From Setophaga petechia (taxonomy: Eukaryota > Chordata > Aves > Passeriformes > Parulidae): a stretch of 64,000 nucleotides of DNA. The notes under the pieces are model-generated. The model made no database searches, had not been told where the DNA came from, and was given only the letters and a program-made list of their open reading frames with translations. The translations under genes and the position numbers were made by a program. Below, piece by piece: positions 24,050 through 38,152 of the stretch. Where the stretch lies: positions 29,382,557 to 29,446,556 of the forward strand of contig JANCRA010000008.1 in the NCBI GenBank assembly GCA_024362935.1, written 5' to 3'. The stretch's first letter is position 1. Each line of letters begins with the position of its first letter.

Positions 24050-24494
24050 ACTGAGATTTGTTAAATGTGACCTGATATGCAAGAAAATAATCATGATGAA
24101 ATCTCTGGAGATGTTTTAAATGTTGTACAGAGGGAAAAGTAATTATAATGCACAAGAATTTGTAAATGTCAAGACACGTGAGTAAATATAACCTCATAAT
24201 CTGTAGAGTTTGCAGTTATTTATGTGTATTAATATATCCAGAAAATATTGCATAAGATAGCCATTCAAACTGTGTAATTGTTAGGAAAACAAACAAGTTG
24301 AAATGTTGCCAATTTTACACTGTAAAGAGGAAGAGATCTGCCTATTACCGAATATTAATATTTTCATGAAATAGTGCCGTACTACACAGAATGGTAGAGA
24401 TCAAATGCATGCAGTACTGCATAAATTTTAATATAAATGCTGTAATGTCCCATTTTGAGGTGTTTCCCCCAGAAAAGTATGTGTACAGGCAATG

Positions 24495-24680
24495 CTGAGT
24501 TTGAAGGGACTCATCAAGATCATGAGTCCAGCTCCTGGCCCTGCCCAGGACACATCAAGAATCACACCCTGTGCCTGAGAGTTGCCCAAATGCTTCTTGA
24601 ACTCTCTCAAGCTTGGTGTTGTGACCACTTCCCTGGGGAGCCTGTTCTGGTGCCCAGCCACCCTCTGGGTGAATTATTCA
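24495..24680 (-). mobile_element. CR1 LINE fragment
   Basis: The + strand reads 'tgcctgagagttgcccaaat', 'cttcttgaactctctcaag', 'ttggtgttgtgaccacttcc', 'ctggggagcctgttctgg' and 'ccaccctctgggtga', the reverse complement of a well-known CR1 subfamily. It stops abruptly after 'gggtga'. The open frames on both strands here are by-products. Confidence 0.85.
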
Positions 24681-27600
24681 GCACTGCAGTTTCTAATTCC
24701 GCCTGCTATAAGTGTACCAAAGTGAGAATACCAATTACTGCTCTAATATTTTATCTCTTTATTACGGCTTCTTGATGCTAGGAAAAAAGCTGTAGATCTG
24801 TCTAAATTTCAGACTCTGTAGCAGTTTCTCAAGGTGATGACTGTTCTTTGTTCTTTTTCTTTCCTTGTTTTTTTTTCTTCCTCCATTACCCCCTCTTTGT
24901 GTTGTAGCATGTGACATATTTTCTATCAAACTATTATTGAACTATCTACTGGCTGAACGTTGTGTTTAAAAATACAGTTTTCCCTCTAAGAATATTTGCC
25001 ATTTATTATTTAGGTGCAGCAAGGGTTCCAGGTGATATGGTACCAGTTTCTTTCCATGATTTAAATAGCTCATCTGTATACCATGGCATCAAGGTGCTGA
25101 GCAATTTAAAAACCCATTTCTTGCTCCTTTAATTTTATATATAATGAACCTGACACATTTCAGGATTTCAGTGCTGTACAGTGCTCAGATTTACACATAC
25201 CTTGGAGTTAAATCCCAGTTTCAGGGAGGAGGCAAAATTCATGGTAGATTGGCTTAATTCCTTTTATTTGTGACAGATGTGTGGATCAGAATAGAAACTG
25301 GACTGTTAGGCTGAGTAGTGGGAGGTGTCTTTGTGGACTGAATGCAAGCAATGTGGTCAGAGAGCCTTGTTAAATGCTTTTGTCCTATGGTGCACTTCAC
25401 AATTTCATGGATTTTTTGCATGTTTTGAAATCCTTTTATTTATATCTCCTAACCATGTTCTGAGGAGGCAGAGAGATAACACAGCAACTACTTAGTTTGG
25501 ATCAATAATTTCTAGGTATAGTATGTGAAAAGAGGATTTTCATAAGGGCAAGAAATGGAGGTTTGTGTGGAATTTTTCTAATGACTGTAATGTCATCTAC
25601 CTAATAAGGTGAAATTTCTTAAGTGTCTGGCATAATTTTTTAACTTACAACTTCTTTTCATTCCTAACTGAGGAAAGCAAATGTGATAAACTCTGTAAGG
25701 AGATTTCAATGGTTTCTGATGCATTCCATCAGAACAAAAAGGAAAAGTGTGCCCTGGTGTCTAAGACCTGCTCCTCCACCAAATGGAAACATCCACTTAT
25801 AGAAAGTGGAGCTATTAGGGCTCTTTCCAAGTTGAAAAATACAGCAGGGAAAAAAGCAGTATCAGAAAGCTCCAGGTGTTGTTGTTGTTTTCCCAACCAT
25901 ATGGGGCAGAGAAATTTCAAAAATGGAGTATTACAGCAGGGCCCAGCCATTGGCAGCACCTGGTGTCAGGGAGCAGGGCTTTGCCTGTTTACCAGCCCTG
26001 TTAGGAATGATCAGGTCACTGTGGGTGCAGAGGTACAGGTTTCATTATTTTGCCTGATTTGATGACTAAGTGACATTAAACATTATCTCCCAGGCACAGA
26101 GGTACTTCTTAACTGCATCCACAGCATTTAATGCCTTGCTTGCTTGAAAGACTCCAGCAGCTCTGTATGACATCTGTATAATTTTCAGAGAAATCTGTGG
26201 TTTCATTGAAATAAAAATCATAGCTATTGTGGGATAATTTTGACTCTGGCACATGAAGGTGGATGGCCAATGATTACAAAGGGTTTGCATCTGCTTTTTT
26301 TCAGGCTTGAAGTTATCATGTTACTCTTGCTGACCCTAACATTCACCTTGTTTCATTTCTTGTGTGTTGTAATGAAACAGATTTCTTTCCCCAGTTCATT
26401 AATTCAGGATGAAACTTCAACTGAACTCCAAAGCGTTAGAAATTTAGGCAGATGAACAAATGTATGAAAGCTCCAAAGACAGAATTGCTTGTCTGCCAAG
26501 ACACTTCCTGTGATTAAAAGATGCTGTCATTTAATTGAAATAAATTATTGCTTAAAAATCACCAACCAAAGACTCAGTAAAATGACTTCTAGGATTAGCA
26601 GTCTTTTAAAAATGACAATACACCTCTGAATAAAATCCATATTTATTTTATATGTCAAATTAAATGAGACTATTAAAGGGTTTTTGCACTTTGGCCATAT
26701 TTCATTTTGTTTGCATGGCCTACTTTTGAACTTAGTTAAATTAATATAGTTAGAACCAAGTCTTCTGAAGATAATGAAATAACTGTAGCAAATAACCACT
26801 GTAAGAAGGAGGAGGCTCTGGCATGTATATGTAATATTAAAAGAATTCTTCATGAAACTGCTTTCATAATGAACTATTCAAAATGTAATTTACCAACTAT
26901 GACACAGAATGAGATTTTTGAAAATGCTGACAGAAAAAGAAATCCCTGTTCCTGTTTGTAGTTTTAATGGCCACCAACCACTCCACATTTGATGTGCATG
27001 CAGTCATGGGTCTGGTTAAAACTGCTAAAATGTCTTTTAGTCAAGCTAGATGTAAGTGGAATGCAATGTCCTTCTTCACAGTGATACCTAGATGTAGTGG
27101 GAAGATACATGGGTACCTAGAAAAGTCAGATGATGATGATTACTATTTTATTACAAATTTCAGCTGAAGGTTCTGCATTTGTGTGAGCACACAAACCAAG
27201 AAACTGGGACAGGAAGAATGGAAAATCAGCAACCAAGTAAGAGAAGAGGTATGAGTAAGGCCTCAGAAGATGCAAAGATGTGCCCTCTGTCATAAAACAC
27301 TCTGGGGAGGCACCTCTGCAGCTATGCTCAAGAGTGAGCTCGCAGCACAGCCAGCCCAGCCAGGGCCTTGCTGCTGCTGCAGAAAGGGAGATTTCTGGTG
27401 CCTTCCCTGCATACATCCCCTACCCTGCCTGCTTGCTCCTGATTTCATGGTAGGATGGCTTAACTCACTGACCAGGGGCAAAGAAATCACCTGAGTACTT
27501 TTCTGCTCTTTGATTGGTTCAGTCTACTCACTGTGGGATCAAATGACTGTCAAAAGCAGCCTTAGTGGGAGGGTGGCAGGAGCAGAAGGTCAGCACCTCT

Positions 27601-27920
27601 TGCTGTCATCAGCGGCAAGGTGCTAGCTCAGCTTTGGTCATGGGGATAAGCCATACTCTCAGCTGCCCTAAAGGCAGGGGTGGGGAGAGTGCATGTGGAT
27701 TGTTATAACAACTCAGTTTTAGGCTTTTTCTGCTTGCTCTACCTTTATATTTTTCAGCAAGTGCTGAAAAAGAAAGAAAGACTCAACAAAGCATCAAAGT
27801 CTCTGCCTACATATATGGTAACTTTCATCCCAAAAAGTATGGGCATTTAGTTTGACTCTAGTTTTCTCCCTTGAGCACATGCTCATAATGATTTTATTGA
27901 AGGCCTTGTGCTTGGGAGAA
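24681..27920. other. Unique intronic sequence
   Basis: No gene or transposon is recognised. A locally GC-richer block lies at 27290-27480 with open frames on both strands that match nothing. A 10-base-arm palindrome sits at 27750-27771. Confidence 0.5.
27750..27771. repeat. Palindrome, 10-base arms
   Basis: TTTTTCAGCA and TGCTGAAAAA are perfect inverted arms separated by AG. Confidence 0.8.
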
Positions 27921-28470
27921 GAATCATAGAATGTTTTGGAATGGATCTAAAGGTTATATAGTTCCAATTTCCCTGCTGTGGGCAGGGACACCTCTCACTT
28001 TCCCAGGTTTCTCAGGGTCCCATCCAACCTGGTCTTGAACACTTGAAGGGCTAGGGTATCCACAGCTTTTCTGGGCAACCTGTTCCAGTGCCTCACCACT
28101 CTGAGTAATGAGTTTCTTCCCTACCATTTAATCTAAATCTCTACTCTTTCAGTTTGAAACTATTCCTCTTTTTTCTATCACTATCTGCTGTGTAAAAGTC
28201 TCTCCCCCTCTTCCTTATAAGCTCTATTTAAAATACTTGAAGATTGCTAGAGGTCTCCCGGGGACCTTTTCTTCTCCAGGTTGAACAACCCCAACTGTCT
28301 CAGCTTGTCTTCAAAGGAGAGGTGTCTTGTCTGTGCAGAGGAGAACCAGGTGGGGTGCTATGAGAGCAGAGTAGAGCGTCACCTCCCTCAGCCTGCTGGC
28401 TACACTCCTTTTGGTGGACCACAGGATGCAATTGACCCTCTGATCTGTGAGTGCACACTGCTGGTTTTCA
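27921..28470 (-). mobile_element. CR1 LINE with internal deletion
   Basis: It opens with 'gaatcatagaatgttttgga' and runs through 'gcagggacacctctcacttt', 'ctggtcttgaacacttg', 'tcttctccaggttgaacaac' and 'agcttgtcttcaaaggagag', all reverse complement of the CR1 3' region. At about 28321 the order jumps to 'aaccaggtggggtgctatg' and 'agagcagagtagagc', skipping roughly a hundred bases normally present (the 'cctctggactcgctccaac' part), so an internal deletion is likely. It continues to 'tgtgagtgcacactgctgg'. The far edge is uncertain. Confidence 0.9.
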
Positions 28471-29671
28471 GTCCAGAGAGTGTTTCTGGGCACAAGACCA
28501 GCAGAAGTGGCAGAAGTTATCAGATCCGGGAGAGCAGGAACATAGATGCCAGTTCCCAGGTGTTCATGATTTAAGGAAAGGCAGATAAGGGGGCAGTATC
28601 CTCTGTTTCCTGTGGTTTTGCTTTCTGGTTGGGCAGGCTGTCCCAGCCCTGGCTGACTCCTTGTGCATGTCCAGGGTGTACAGAGGTAGCAGAGTGGTAG
28701 CTCTGACAGTGAGATTTGGTCTTCTGAGTTCTTCTCTTATGTTCCTTAGGCTGCTCAGTCTGTCCTCACAGCATCTTTCTTAAAGACAGCTAAACACAGC
28801 AGTGAGTGACAGTATTTCAACCTTCTCATTGTCTGTTCATCACTTAGATGTCAAGCATCAGTAATGTGTGATTTCCCCAAACTCTTTTGTTTTACCAGAA
28901 GAGATTTTAGCATAGGCTTTGAATAGTATAAGTAGATTTATTGGTCTGGATGCACCTAATCTCCCCAGTGTTTGTTGACTATTCATAAATGATGTTATGC
29001 AGTAGGTTGGAATGGATTTTATTGCTACCTTAAACAATTCAGAGTGCAAACTCCTGACAACACATCATCTTTAGAAAGGAGAGGCTTTAAATGCCCAGCA
29101 CAAATCATTACCACCTGAACTAAGAGTAACTGGTAGAGAACTGAACTGTTTTCCTGTGTGTGTGAATGGAATTTAACTTTGACAGTGATTAATCACTACA
29201 ATTAACTAAACATACTGACAATTGTTCTACTCTGGTCCCAGAAAAATGCTTGTTCTAGAGTTTGCTGATCACAATGTTGGGTCAAGCAATGAATTAGGAT
29301 CTTATGTATAACTTTGTAGACTTTGAATCCACCATATCCACCTCACAGACAAGGACTGGATTTTACCTGAACTGAGCCTATATAGGAATAAAATGACTGG
29401 CCTAATGGCAAGCTACACATCAATATGAGGAACAGGAATGTAATAGGAAATAATTCAGGCAAATGAATAAACACACTGCAGTTTAGCAGGCTGGGTTTTC
29501 ATGCTGGTCTTACCACACTCTTCTGGTGCAGAGCTGCTGACTGGCCATATTCCTTAAGATCTTTAAAAATTTTAATGAAAGAAGGACTAAATTTTTACCT
29601 TTTATTGCCTGCACTAGGTGGGTGATAGCAAGTTGGTTATTCCTAACACACAAGAAAATGCTAGTTATTGA

Positions 29672-29708
29672 TTCTCTTTCTCTCCTTCCCTCCCTCCTCT
29701 CCCTCCCT
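29672..29708 (+). repeat. Homopyrimidine tract
   Basis: Thirty-seven bases of only C and T, made of loose TTCC and TCCC units. Confidence 0.85.
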
Positions 29709-31992
29709 GGTCTTAGAATGTTTGTTGAACACTGTGGGGTATGGGGAAGAGTTGGACACAAGCTGGTAACAGCTGCTGCATGCTGCTGTTCTCTATCATG
29801 CTGGTAGCCTAGTCTGGTGACAAACTAAGGATATTGCTAATTTATCAGTCAAATCCACAGATTACAGGTGTGTAAAACTCAAGAGTATGTGAATGTCATG
29901 AAAATTTGGGTCCAACATCTCAATGATGTTTAGTGGAAAACAAAAAAGGAGGAAAGATCATACTGATAGTATTATATAAAAAATAGAGGTAGCATGTCCT
30001 GTTTTTCATCTCCTTATACTAAAAAAATTCAAATATCTTTAAAAACACATTTTTCATACAGATACTGCAGTGTGTTGGACCACTTCCTTTCTGTTTGAAT
30101 GCCAACATTTCAGAATGCTAGATCTGAAAAAGCCTTGTGTAAACTGCACTGAATAACAGAGCATACGGTAATGAGGCAACATACATGATGTTCTCCCAAG
30201 TGAAAATGATACAGAACGCTCAGTAAAAGAAATTTGGATGTCTGTTAGAAATCTAAATTAGCAGTGTGACAAGGCTGTCTTACAAAAATATTTCACAAGT
30301 TCTCAAAATTCCATCACAGATGTGATTTCTCAGAGGATATTTCCTGCATGTGCATCTGCTGCAGTAACATGACTAGTTTCTACTTATTTAGATGTCTCAG
30401 GTTGTACTCTTCGAAGAGGGATGGCAGTAGTCACTGGGAAAACAGGACAGAAATATTGATAAGGTGCCAAGGGTTTTGGGTTAGGCACAGGCCTGAGCTT
30501 GGGATCAAGTGGTGGGGGGGCTGGGATACACAGGAGGCTGTGGGGGGAAAAGGAAAGCATATAGGAGCTGCATGGGCAGAGACTTATGTCTGTTGCTCTT
30601 TATCAGAAAATATTATGATTATGCTTTTTTTTTCAGTTGGGCTCTGTAAGCCTAGCCCTGGGGAAAAAGTATGCAGAAGGCAGGAATGGAGAAAGATTTT
30701 CAACAGAGTGTGAAGGAGAAGGATTGGAGTGAAAGTAATTGGGATGTCTCAGGGCAGAAGTGGTGCTAGGGTTAAGGAGTACTCAGGGAAGAGATGGGAA
30801 CATTACACGATTGTACATTCTTGCACACACAACTGACATCTGCTATTTCCCTTCCTATTTTAAACAGATGGTAGGAAATCAGAAGAATTTTTTATTTGAT
30901 TACCTAAGGGGAGTCATTCAAATGAGATTTGTCCTTAAAGGGCTCACAATCACAATTTAGATGAAGAGTGTTTTAGCACAGATTCACTCAGTGACATTTT
31001 TGTCTGCCAGGATTGGTTCAGGGTCTCTTACCTTATCTAATTTTATCATCTCTCTGTTCCTATCCGTCTTGTTACCTCCAACCTAAGTCTTCCCAACACT
31101 GTTTTTACAGATTTATAGAATACAGTTCTCATCTGAAAAACAATATTGTAAGAATAAAATAGGAATTGCATTTAAGTGCTTTCCTCTTGTCTCCTGACTA
31201 GCAGTAACTCCAGAGTGAAACACTGTGCACCACACACTTGGGGAGGGATGGGCATACAGGGTTTGATTCCACAGGATGCAGCATGTGCTGACAACTTCTG
31301 GGGTTGGTCTCAGTTCAAGGAACAGTCCTGAGAAAAGCAATGAATGGATATTAGAAATATTTATTCTAAATGAGATCCCGCTTTTCTGCTCTGTTTACCA
31401 AGATTAGCAGATGCCTTCTTTCCAGGAATATAGCCTAGACAATCTGGTGTTTTCTAGGAGAAGTTGTAATTACAATAAGTTATAAATACCTAACATCATT
31501 ATACTGTTTCAATAATTCAATTATTACAAGGAATATCAGAGCTTTCAGTGAGCTTTCATAAACTCTGAAATGCCAGGAATTATTCTGGGACCTTGGCAAA
31601 AGGTAACACATCCTGTGTTTCTGGGTTAATAAACATTGTCATAGTATTTTTCCTCAGCCATTAGAGGTTGCTGGGTGAACCTAAGTATGTAAAAATGAAA
31701 GATGATATTGCTTGCTTGACTAAATAGTGTTTTAAGAAAAGGTTTTAGACAAGTTAAAATTCATCTAGTTGGAAAAATTGTGCCAAAACAGTGTGAAATT
31801 AGTACACGGAAAACAATTTTTGAACTAGCCACAACAATCTGTAAATAATGCTCTTTATAGTGACTGAGAACAAACCATGATGGAAATGTAATTTAAAAAG
31901 CAAAAATAACATTTCAAATAAATTCTTTCATGAAAGCCAGGGAGAACGTTGTTGTTATATGAAGATTAATGATACCATTCTTTCTCAATCAT

Positions 31993-32025
<33 letters not shown>

Positions 32026-32026
32026 T
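31993..32026. repeat. (TA)n microsatellite
   Basis: Thirty-four bases of alternating TA with one C interruption. Confidence 0.9.
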
Positions 32027-32377
32027 CCAATTTCTGTGTTAAGTAAATGCTAGCCAAAATAATTTTCTGCTTTCTCATTGCAAAATGATTCTTATTGATG
32101 ATGGAAAGTGTGATACAAACTGTAGGCTCAAAATTTTTATCTGCACAGCTTCATTCCAAAAATGGGGTGAAGTCCCTATCTTTTCAGTGCTCATAGGTAC
32201 TGCTTGAAAAAAAGACCTTATTAAATTAATGCTGGAATTGCTGTTGGGTTGGCTGGAATAAGTACTGTATTGGAGACTGCCATGAATAGACATGATGTTG
32301 TGAGGCTGATTGTGCCTGTCTTGCTTTGCTTTCAGCTCTTGTGGCAACTTATTATTGAAATATCATTATTAATTTTG

Positions 32378-33155
32378 CTTGAAAAGGACCTCTGGAGATC
32401 ATTGGGTCCAACATCCTGCTCAAAGTGGCCAATCTTGAAGCTCTCTCAGGTTGCTCAGGGCACATTTTCAGGTGTTGAAAATTTCCAAGGATGGAGGTTT
32501 TCCCAAGCTGTCTAGTTAACTTGTTCCAATCCTTGATCACTCAACTTGCCCTTGTACTTCTTCAATCAGAATTGGTCTTGTTGCAGCTTGAGACTGTGGG
32601 CTCTTTTTTTTCCATTGCATGTCTGTGAGAAGAGTCTGCCTCCATCTGTATTCCCCATCAGGGTCTAGAAGGCTGCCCTGGTAGCCTTCCCTTCCCGAGG
32701 CTGAAGGAGCCCAGCTTCTCCAGCTGTTCCTCAGGCATCACATGCTCCATCACCCTTGTGATGTTTCTCCTTGGTTTCTCTCCTGTTCATCAGAACTTCC
32801 TGTGTATCCAAAAGGCTCAAAAATTAGCAGGCTGCTTGAAATGCAGCTTTGACAACGATGACTAAAAGGGCATAGTCTGTCCCCTGAAACCGCTGTCTGT
32901 GCTTCTGCTGGTGCAGAGCAGTCTGCACCCAATCCTGCACAGCCCCACTGCTGGCACACATTCAACTTCTTGTGCACCAGACTCCCCCTTTCCTGTCTCG
33001 GGGTGCTGCTTGGCCTGTCAGCCCCCAGCCTGAACTGCTGCATGGGGCTCTTTGCTCCTACATGTGAGACTTTGGATTTGCCTTGATGAAATTCATGAGG
33101 GTGCTGTTAACACAAACCTTTGGCTTGTTGGTGAAGGGCAGCACAGCCCTCCTGG
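32378..33155 (-). mobile_element. CR1 LINE, longest copy in the window
   Basis: From 'gaaaaggacctctggagatc' through 'ggttgctcagggcac', 'ccaaggatggaggttttcc', 'aaggagcccagcttctcca', 'gagactttggatttgcc' and 'gatgaaattcatgagg' the + strand follows the reverse complement of CR1 3' sequence for nearly 0.8 kb. The copy is diverged and carries several indels. Its middle part (about 32810-33040) is harder to align by eye. Confidence 0.8.
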
Positions 33156-35651
33156 GTACAAACATGAGTTTGACTTGGTTGAGCTCAGGTAAATGAGTCA
33201 TGAGCAAAGGGCTTCAGTTTGCTGTTCCAGCAGCTTCCCTGAAGCAGAAAGCTGTGTCCTTTGGGGAGCTGGGTAAGGGAAGGCTTGGCCTCTGTCCTGT
33301 TCCACTTGGCCCCACAGTTTCTGGGGTTGCCATGATGTTCCTTTTAGCTCATTCAGCTTCTGCATTTTTTCTGTTCTGTGCAAGATGTTCTTGAACCATT
33401 CATGTAACTAACTGCAGTTTTCCAAGCTAGTATTAACCCATTTTGCTGGCTTCCTATGGAGTTAATCAATGACTCCAAAGGAGGTGTTTATGTTTGCATA
33501 TCACGAAATGCATTTGTTCAGAAATCAGCGGCATCAAGGAGTTAAGTGCCTTTAGATTCAAGTCTAAAAAGTAAGGTAGGTTTGACAAACACTTGCTGGC
33601 AGGAGTTGGACCCAACATAACAAGAGGGTTTGCTGACTTTGACCTTTGTGTTTACAGCATTTGCTGATATTTAGAGCCTGTTGTTTGTGTCTCTTCTCAG
33701 CTTGAGGTAGTCCAGTCTTGCCACTCAGAAGAGATTATTCTTTTTTTAACTGCCAGGCTCAAGATAGACAGGACAAAGCACACTTCTGTTCTCTTGCTAA
33801 AGGTGTCCTGAAATTTCTTGAGATAAATTAGAAGTGTTCCTCTGTCTAGATCATCAAGTGGAAATAAAAGGTATATTCTTTTCAGGTCCTTGATGCCTTG
33901 ATATTTTGGTGGCTTGTAGTAAAAGGAAAGAATCATCCCATGAAAAATCAATATTTTGCTTTAAACAGAAGAAATATCTTTTTGAAGATTTAACTATAAA
34001 TATTTTCTAAAAGTGTGAAGTCACAGAGTGAGTAATGTTAATAAGAAGGCTTACAGAAACTCTGTGAGGTTTTAAATGGGGTTTATTTACAAATGAAGGA
34101 AATTAAATTATTTATAACAGATTAAAGCAGTACCAAAATCACTTCTGATTTATTATTTCTAAATAGAAAGCAGTACTATTTGCATTGTGCCACCTTTAAT
34201 GCAGATAGCTGATAAAAGTGTGATTGATTTTTTTTGTCTTAAAGGTTGCTGTTATGCTGCACTAAAATTTCATATCAGCTTAATTTATATAGATCTTACA
34301 TAATTTAGTCATATTGTTTTACATATTTTTTGATTAAATGGCATTTAGACTCACAGCACCCTATTTGCTGGACACTAAGAACTTGTAATTAAAAACTTAC
34401 CCAATATTTTCTGGACTTGAGAAGGTACAGGAACTAATGCTGCTAAATGTTTTTGAAAAGGCCAAGCTAGACTGTCAAATGACATTTCAAGGTGCATGTA
34501 CAAATTTATCACCAGTGATAAATCATGGATTAGAAGGTGAATCCTTTCTACTCAGTGAGGAATACAGGGCTTACCAGTATAAGTTGCTCCTAATACACCT
34601 GGTAGAATTAATGCACAAACAAGTTGAAAACACATCAAAACAAGACTATAAAGAGTTTCTTCAACTGTCAGGAACTAGTCAAAAAGAGGAACTAGTACTT
34701 TGATGAGTTTTGATAAGGTAATCTCTTTTCCAAATGTTGTGGCATAGAGCAGAAGTATGCAGCACTCAGAAGTTAATTATCAGTACGCTGTGTACCCAAT
34801 ATTAAGTGCTGTAAAGCCTTTTGTTTGTTGATTTGAACATTAAAATACAAACTTGGGAAACAATTTCTCTGAGTAACACTGCAAATAACTCTTGTAGTCT
34901 AATTTTCCTAAATTTGTTTTCTATTGTGATCTCAATTAATTATGTTTATATTTTTTCTAATGTTTATGGTTGTCCACACACTGCTCATAGTTTATGAATA
35001 AAAGAAATTCACAGAAATGGTTACAACACAATGGAGAAAGCAGTGGACAAATTTTCTGTTTCCTTCCTGTAATGTTATCATCATTAATTTAAAGCATGAG
35101 GGGTTCTGAAATCTGGAGGTGTACTTGTTTTGTCATATCTGCATATCTGTGGAAATATTCTGAGCTTAAAGCAGTCAATAAGCCTTTGTGGTTAGGGGAG
35201 ACATGACACTTTTCTCCCCCTTCCAACTGTCATGTTTGCATGCTAACACATCAGTGCCACCCAAATCCATGTTAATATTTGTGATTCATACATATCCCTG
35301 TCTCCCTCTCCTCTGCTGTGGGTGGGAGTCTCCTATCTTCCAACTCCTACAGTAGCTTAAACTACATTTTGAACACATTAGAAGAGGGTACTTACATAGT
35401 CTCCCATTGGTTTGCATATAGCAGTGTAATTAGGAGGCAGTGGAAGAAATTATCCCTCTTTTTTCCACTGGTTTTACAGTTTCTAGGGAATACTGTCTTC
35501 ACTGCACCAGAGGAATGGGCTGTTCCATGTTTTTTTGAACTGGCACCTGAGATGTTATTTTGTCACCATGTACTTCTCAGCTCAGCAAGCTGACTTGTGC
35601 TTTGCTGGAGCGGATTTGTTTTGGCTTTATTAGTTTGTTTGAGGTGAAGGT

Positions 35652-35707
35652 GGTTTTTTTTTTGTTTTGTTTTGGTTTTGTTTGTTTGCTTGCTTCTTTG
35701 CTTGTGG
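35652..35707 (+). repeat. T/G-rich tract
   Basis: TTTTG and TTTG units merging into GCTTGCTTC-like units. Confidence 0.75.
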
Positions 35708-38128
35708 ATTTCTTTTTTTAAGATTAGTACGTGGAACTCTACTGCCAAACTATCCTATTCTTGAAGCTAACATATGGAGTGTTTGAAAAGAGCATTTCCT
35801 TTTAACTGCTGTGTTGTCCTTCACCCTCAAAGCATACCAGTCAAATCAGGGCTGCGGGAAGATCTGTGGCAACCAGCAAGGCTGTTGTCCTCCTCTGTCC
35901 TTGTCCCTGCATGCACATGCTGGCACAAACATGTAAGTACACATCCTGCTTTGACAAAATGGAAGAGATGATGTGAACTCATCCAATTTCCATGTGAGGT
36001 CAGAAGTCATATTCAAACAACTCTAAATATTAGTAGTGATTTGTCAACTTGCTTTACCTAAATTGGGAACCATTTGCATAAACTCTTCTAATTGGGCTGT
36101 GGAAGGTGGAAGCCTGGTGATATGTTTCTGACCACGACCTAAGTAAAGAATGCTTTTCCTGGCTCTACTGTGGCATCTGGTCTGTGGCACTGGAGTGTTT
36201 CTGCTTGCATTTCATCAAAGCTTTGAAATCCTGGTCCTGCTAGTATACATTCTCACTACTGGTTTTGAGCTAGATCTTGTGCCTCCCTCCTGCACCAATA
36301 TCTTCCACAGCTGCCAATTTTTATGCAGTTTCCAGTAACCAACATAAAATCTTTTTAGGTCTTTTTTTCTGCACTGCTACTTTGTACTAGAAAATTTTAA
36401 TGACAGAAACTCCTTTGCTTCCCTTGAGACACTCTGAGTGTCATATTGAGTAAGACATTTGAAATCCCGTGAGGTATTCATAGCACTGGTTCATTTTGAG
36501 AGTGGTTTCCTTGGACAAGGTCATTGTCAATTTAATATTTCACCTGGTCAGGACTTGCACATTTTCCTACATTTTATCTCCTAAAAAATTGTAGGAAGAT
36601 TTTAACTCATCCACACTACTTCCTCTACCTATATGATGCCACAGTAAAAAAATAAAATTGATCCGGAGTTGTACAAAGTACTTTTCTTCACTTGACAGTG
36701 TAGTGTCAGCCATGCTTGACAGAATGATTAGAATCACTCTATTAGCATTTTATACTGTTTCAGCCTGCTAAGATTCTGGGTGACAGTCAGTACATGTTTG
36801 GCAAAAGAATGTCAAGAATCTGCACTGTTCCCTGTACAAGCTTAAAGCAATTTAGCTCTGTTGGAGTACATGGTATAAAAGAAAGCAGGCTGTCTTGAGG
36901 AATTTGATATTTGCATGATTTTTTAATTTATTTTTTATCTCTGGGCAGCTTAGGACTGAATGAGTCTGACAAAATCGTGGAGATTTTAAGGCAGGATTAT
37001 CTCCATAGACAGATGGAAAAACTTACATGTTTCTCTATCCAGTTACTGAACTAGTAAGTGAATTTTCTACTATGATGATTCAGGCAGTTTAGTCATTTAC
37101 AGTTTATTAGAGTTTAGTCAAGCCGTTTTTAGTGGCATTTAGGCGAGTTAAAAAGTCAATTTACACAGGAATGAATTCTACTCATGCATATAAGATTTCC
37201 TTGTGGGGTAGCAGAGCATTACATGCCAAAGTAATAGCAGCAGTCAGGGAAGTTTCAAATATAACCACAGTGGGAAGATAACTGGGCAGATGACTGAGGA
37301 TTTGGTAGTTTGGAACTTCTTCATGGTATGTCTGTGAGATTTCTGTAGAGCTTGGTTAACAGCTGGCAGGAATTACTGGTTCAGGAATTCCGGATTCACT
37401 GAGACATGTCTGTGGGAGTCCGTGTTGAGGTTTTTTATGAAGGAGGATAGTGTCCTCAGAGACAAAACAGTTCTTGGGCTCCTGCATTCATCTTGGGTGG
37501 CAAGCAGGTAAGGAGATGAGGAACAAATTTTGTTGTGAGTGTGTCACAAGTATGCAACACATTTAAGAAACTAAAGGAAGAGAATTAGGGTGACCTAATT
37601 ATACGAAGATGGGCACACTAGCACACCTTAGCCTCTAGTATGGATTTTGTTTGCAATTTTAAGACTTTCATTGAATATGTTTGCTTTTAAACATTAGGGT
37701 GGTTGATCTGGGGTCAACTGCAGGTTTGAGCTGTGCTCTCTGTGGGCATTTCACCTGCACTCAGCTCAGCTCTACTTCACTTTTATGTCACATGGCCTTT
37801 TTTGGGAGGGGGAAGCATAATGAGTGAACTTCCAGGGGTCAGTACTTCAAGGTGAGTAATAATTAAGCTTAATTAAGATTTTCTGTAAGGGCTGTAAGAA
37901 AAAGAGCATTGGTCAGTCTGCTTGTAGAAATCCTGTACTACTCTGCTGAATGTGAGTGGTGAGGATTTGTCAGTCTGCTACCCTTTCCTGATCTTGTAGA
38001 GGAACAGCTGTTTGTTAATCATGTTGCAATTTGCACTGTGGAGGCAGTATGTTGCTTTTATAGCTTTAAAGCTATTGAAATTTAGTGTTCATGCATGAAT
38101 GTGACAGGACCACATATCAGACAGATCC

Positions 38129-38152
38129 ACCACTTCAAGATTTTGAAGTGGT
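38129..38152. repeat. Perfect hairpin, 10-base arms
   Basis: ACCACTTCAA and TTGAAGTGGT are exact inverted arms around a four-base GATT loop. Confidence 0.85.

Larger units (their letters stand above)
18818..24494. other. Unique intronic sequence with one CpG-rich patch
   Basis: No gene is recognised in these 5.7 kb. Noted inside are an A/T hairpin (20640-20666), an A run (20992-21006), the CpG-rich patch (22066-22178), a 12-base local duplication (23449-23470) and an A-free G/T stretch (23981-24049). Confidence 0.5.
28471..32377. other. Unique intronic sequence with simple repeats
   Basis: Contains a 37-base pyrimidine run (29672-29708), a G-rich spot near 30511-30547 and an AT dinucleotide run (31993-32026). 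A 121-codon frame at 30348-30713 is unrecognised and probably chance. Confidence 0.5.

Noticed and set aside
26887..26904. 'tatgacacagaa' reads Tyr-Asp-Thr-Glu, the residues that end GABBR2 exon 1
   Set aside because: The upstream codons do not match the receptor, and no GT donor follows the Glu codon. Chance.
30511..30547. G-quadruplex at the G-rich spot
   Set aside because: One of the loops would be about 16 bases long, so a stable structure is unlikely.
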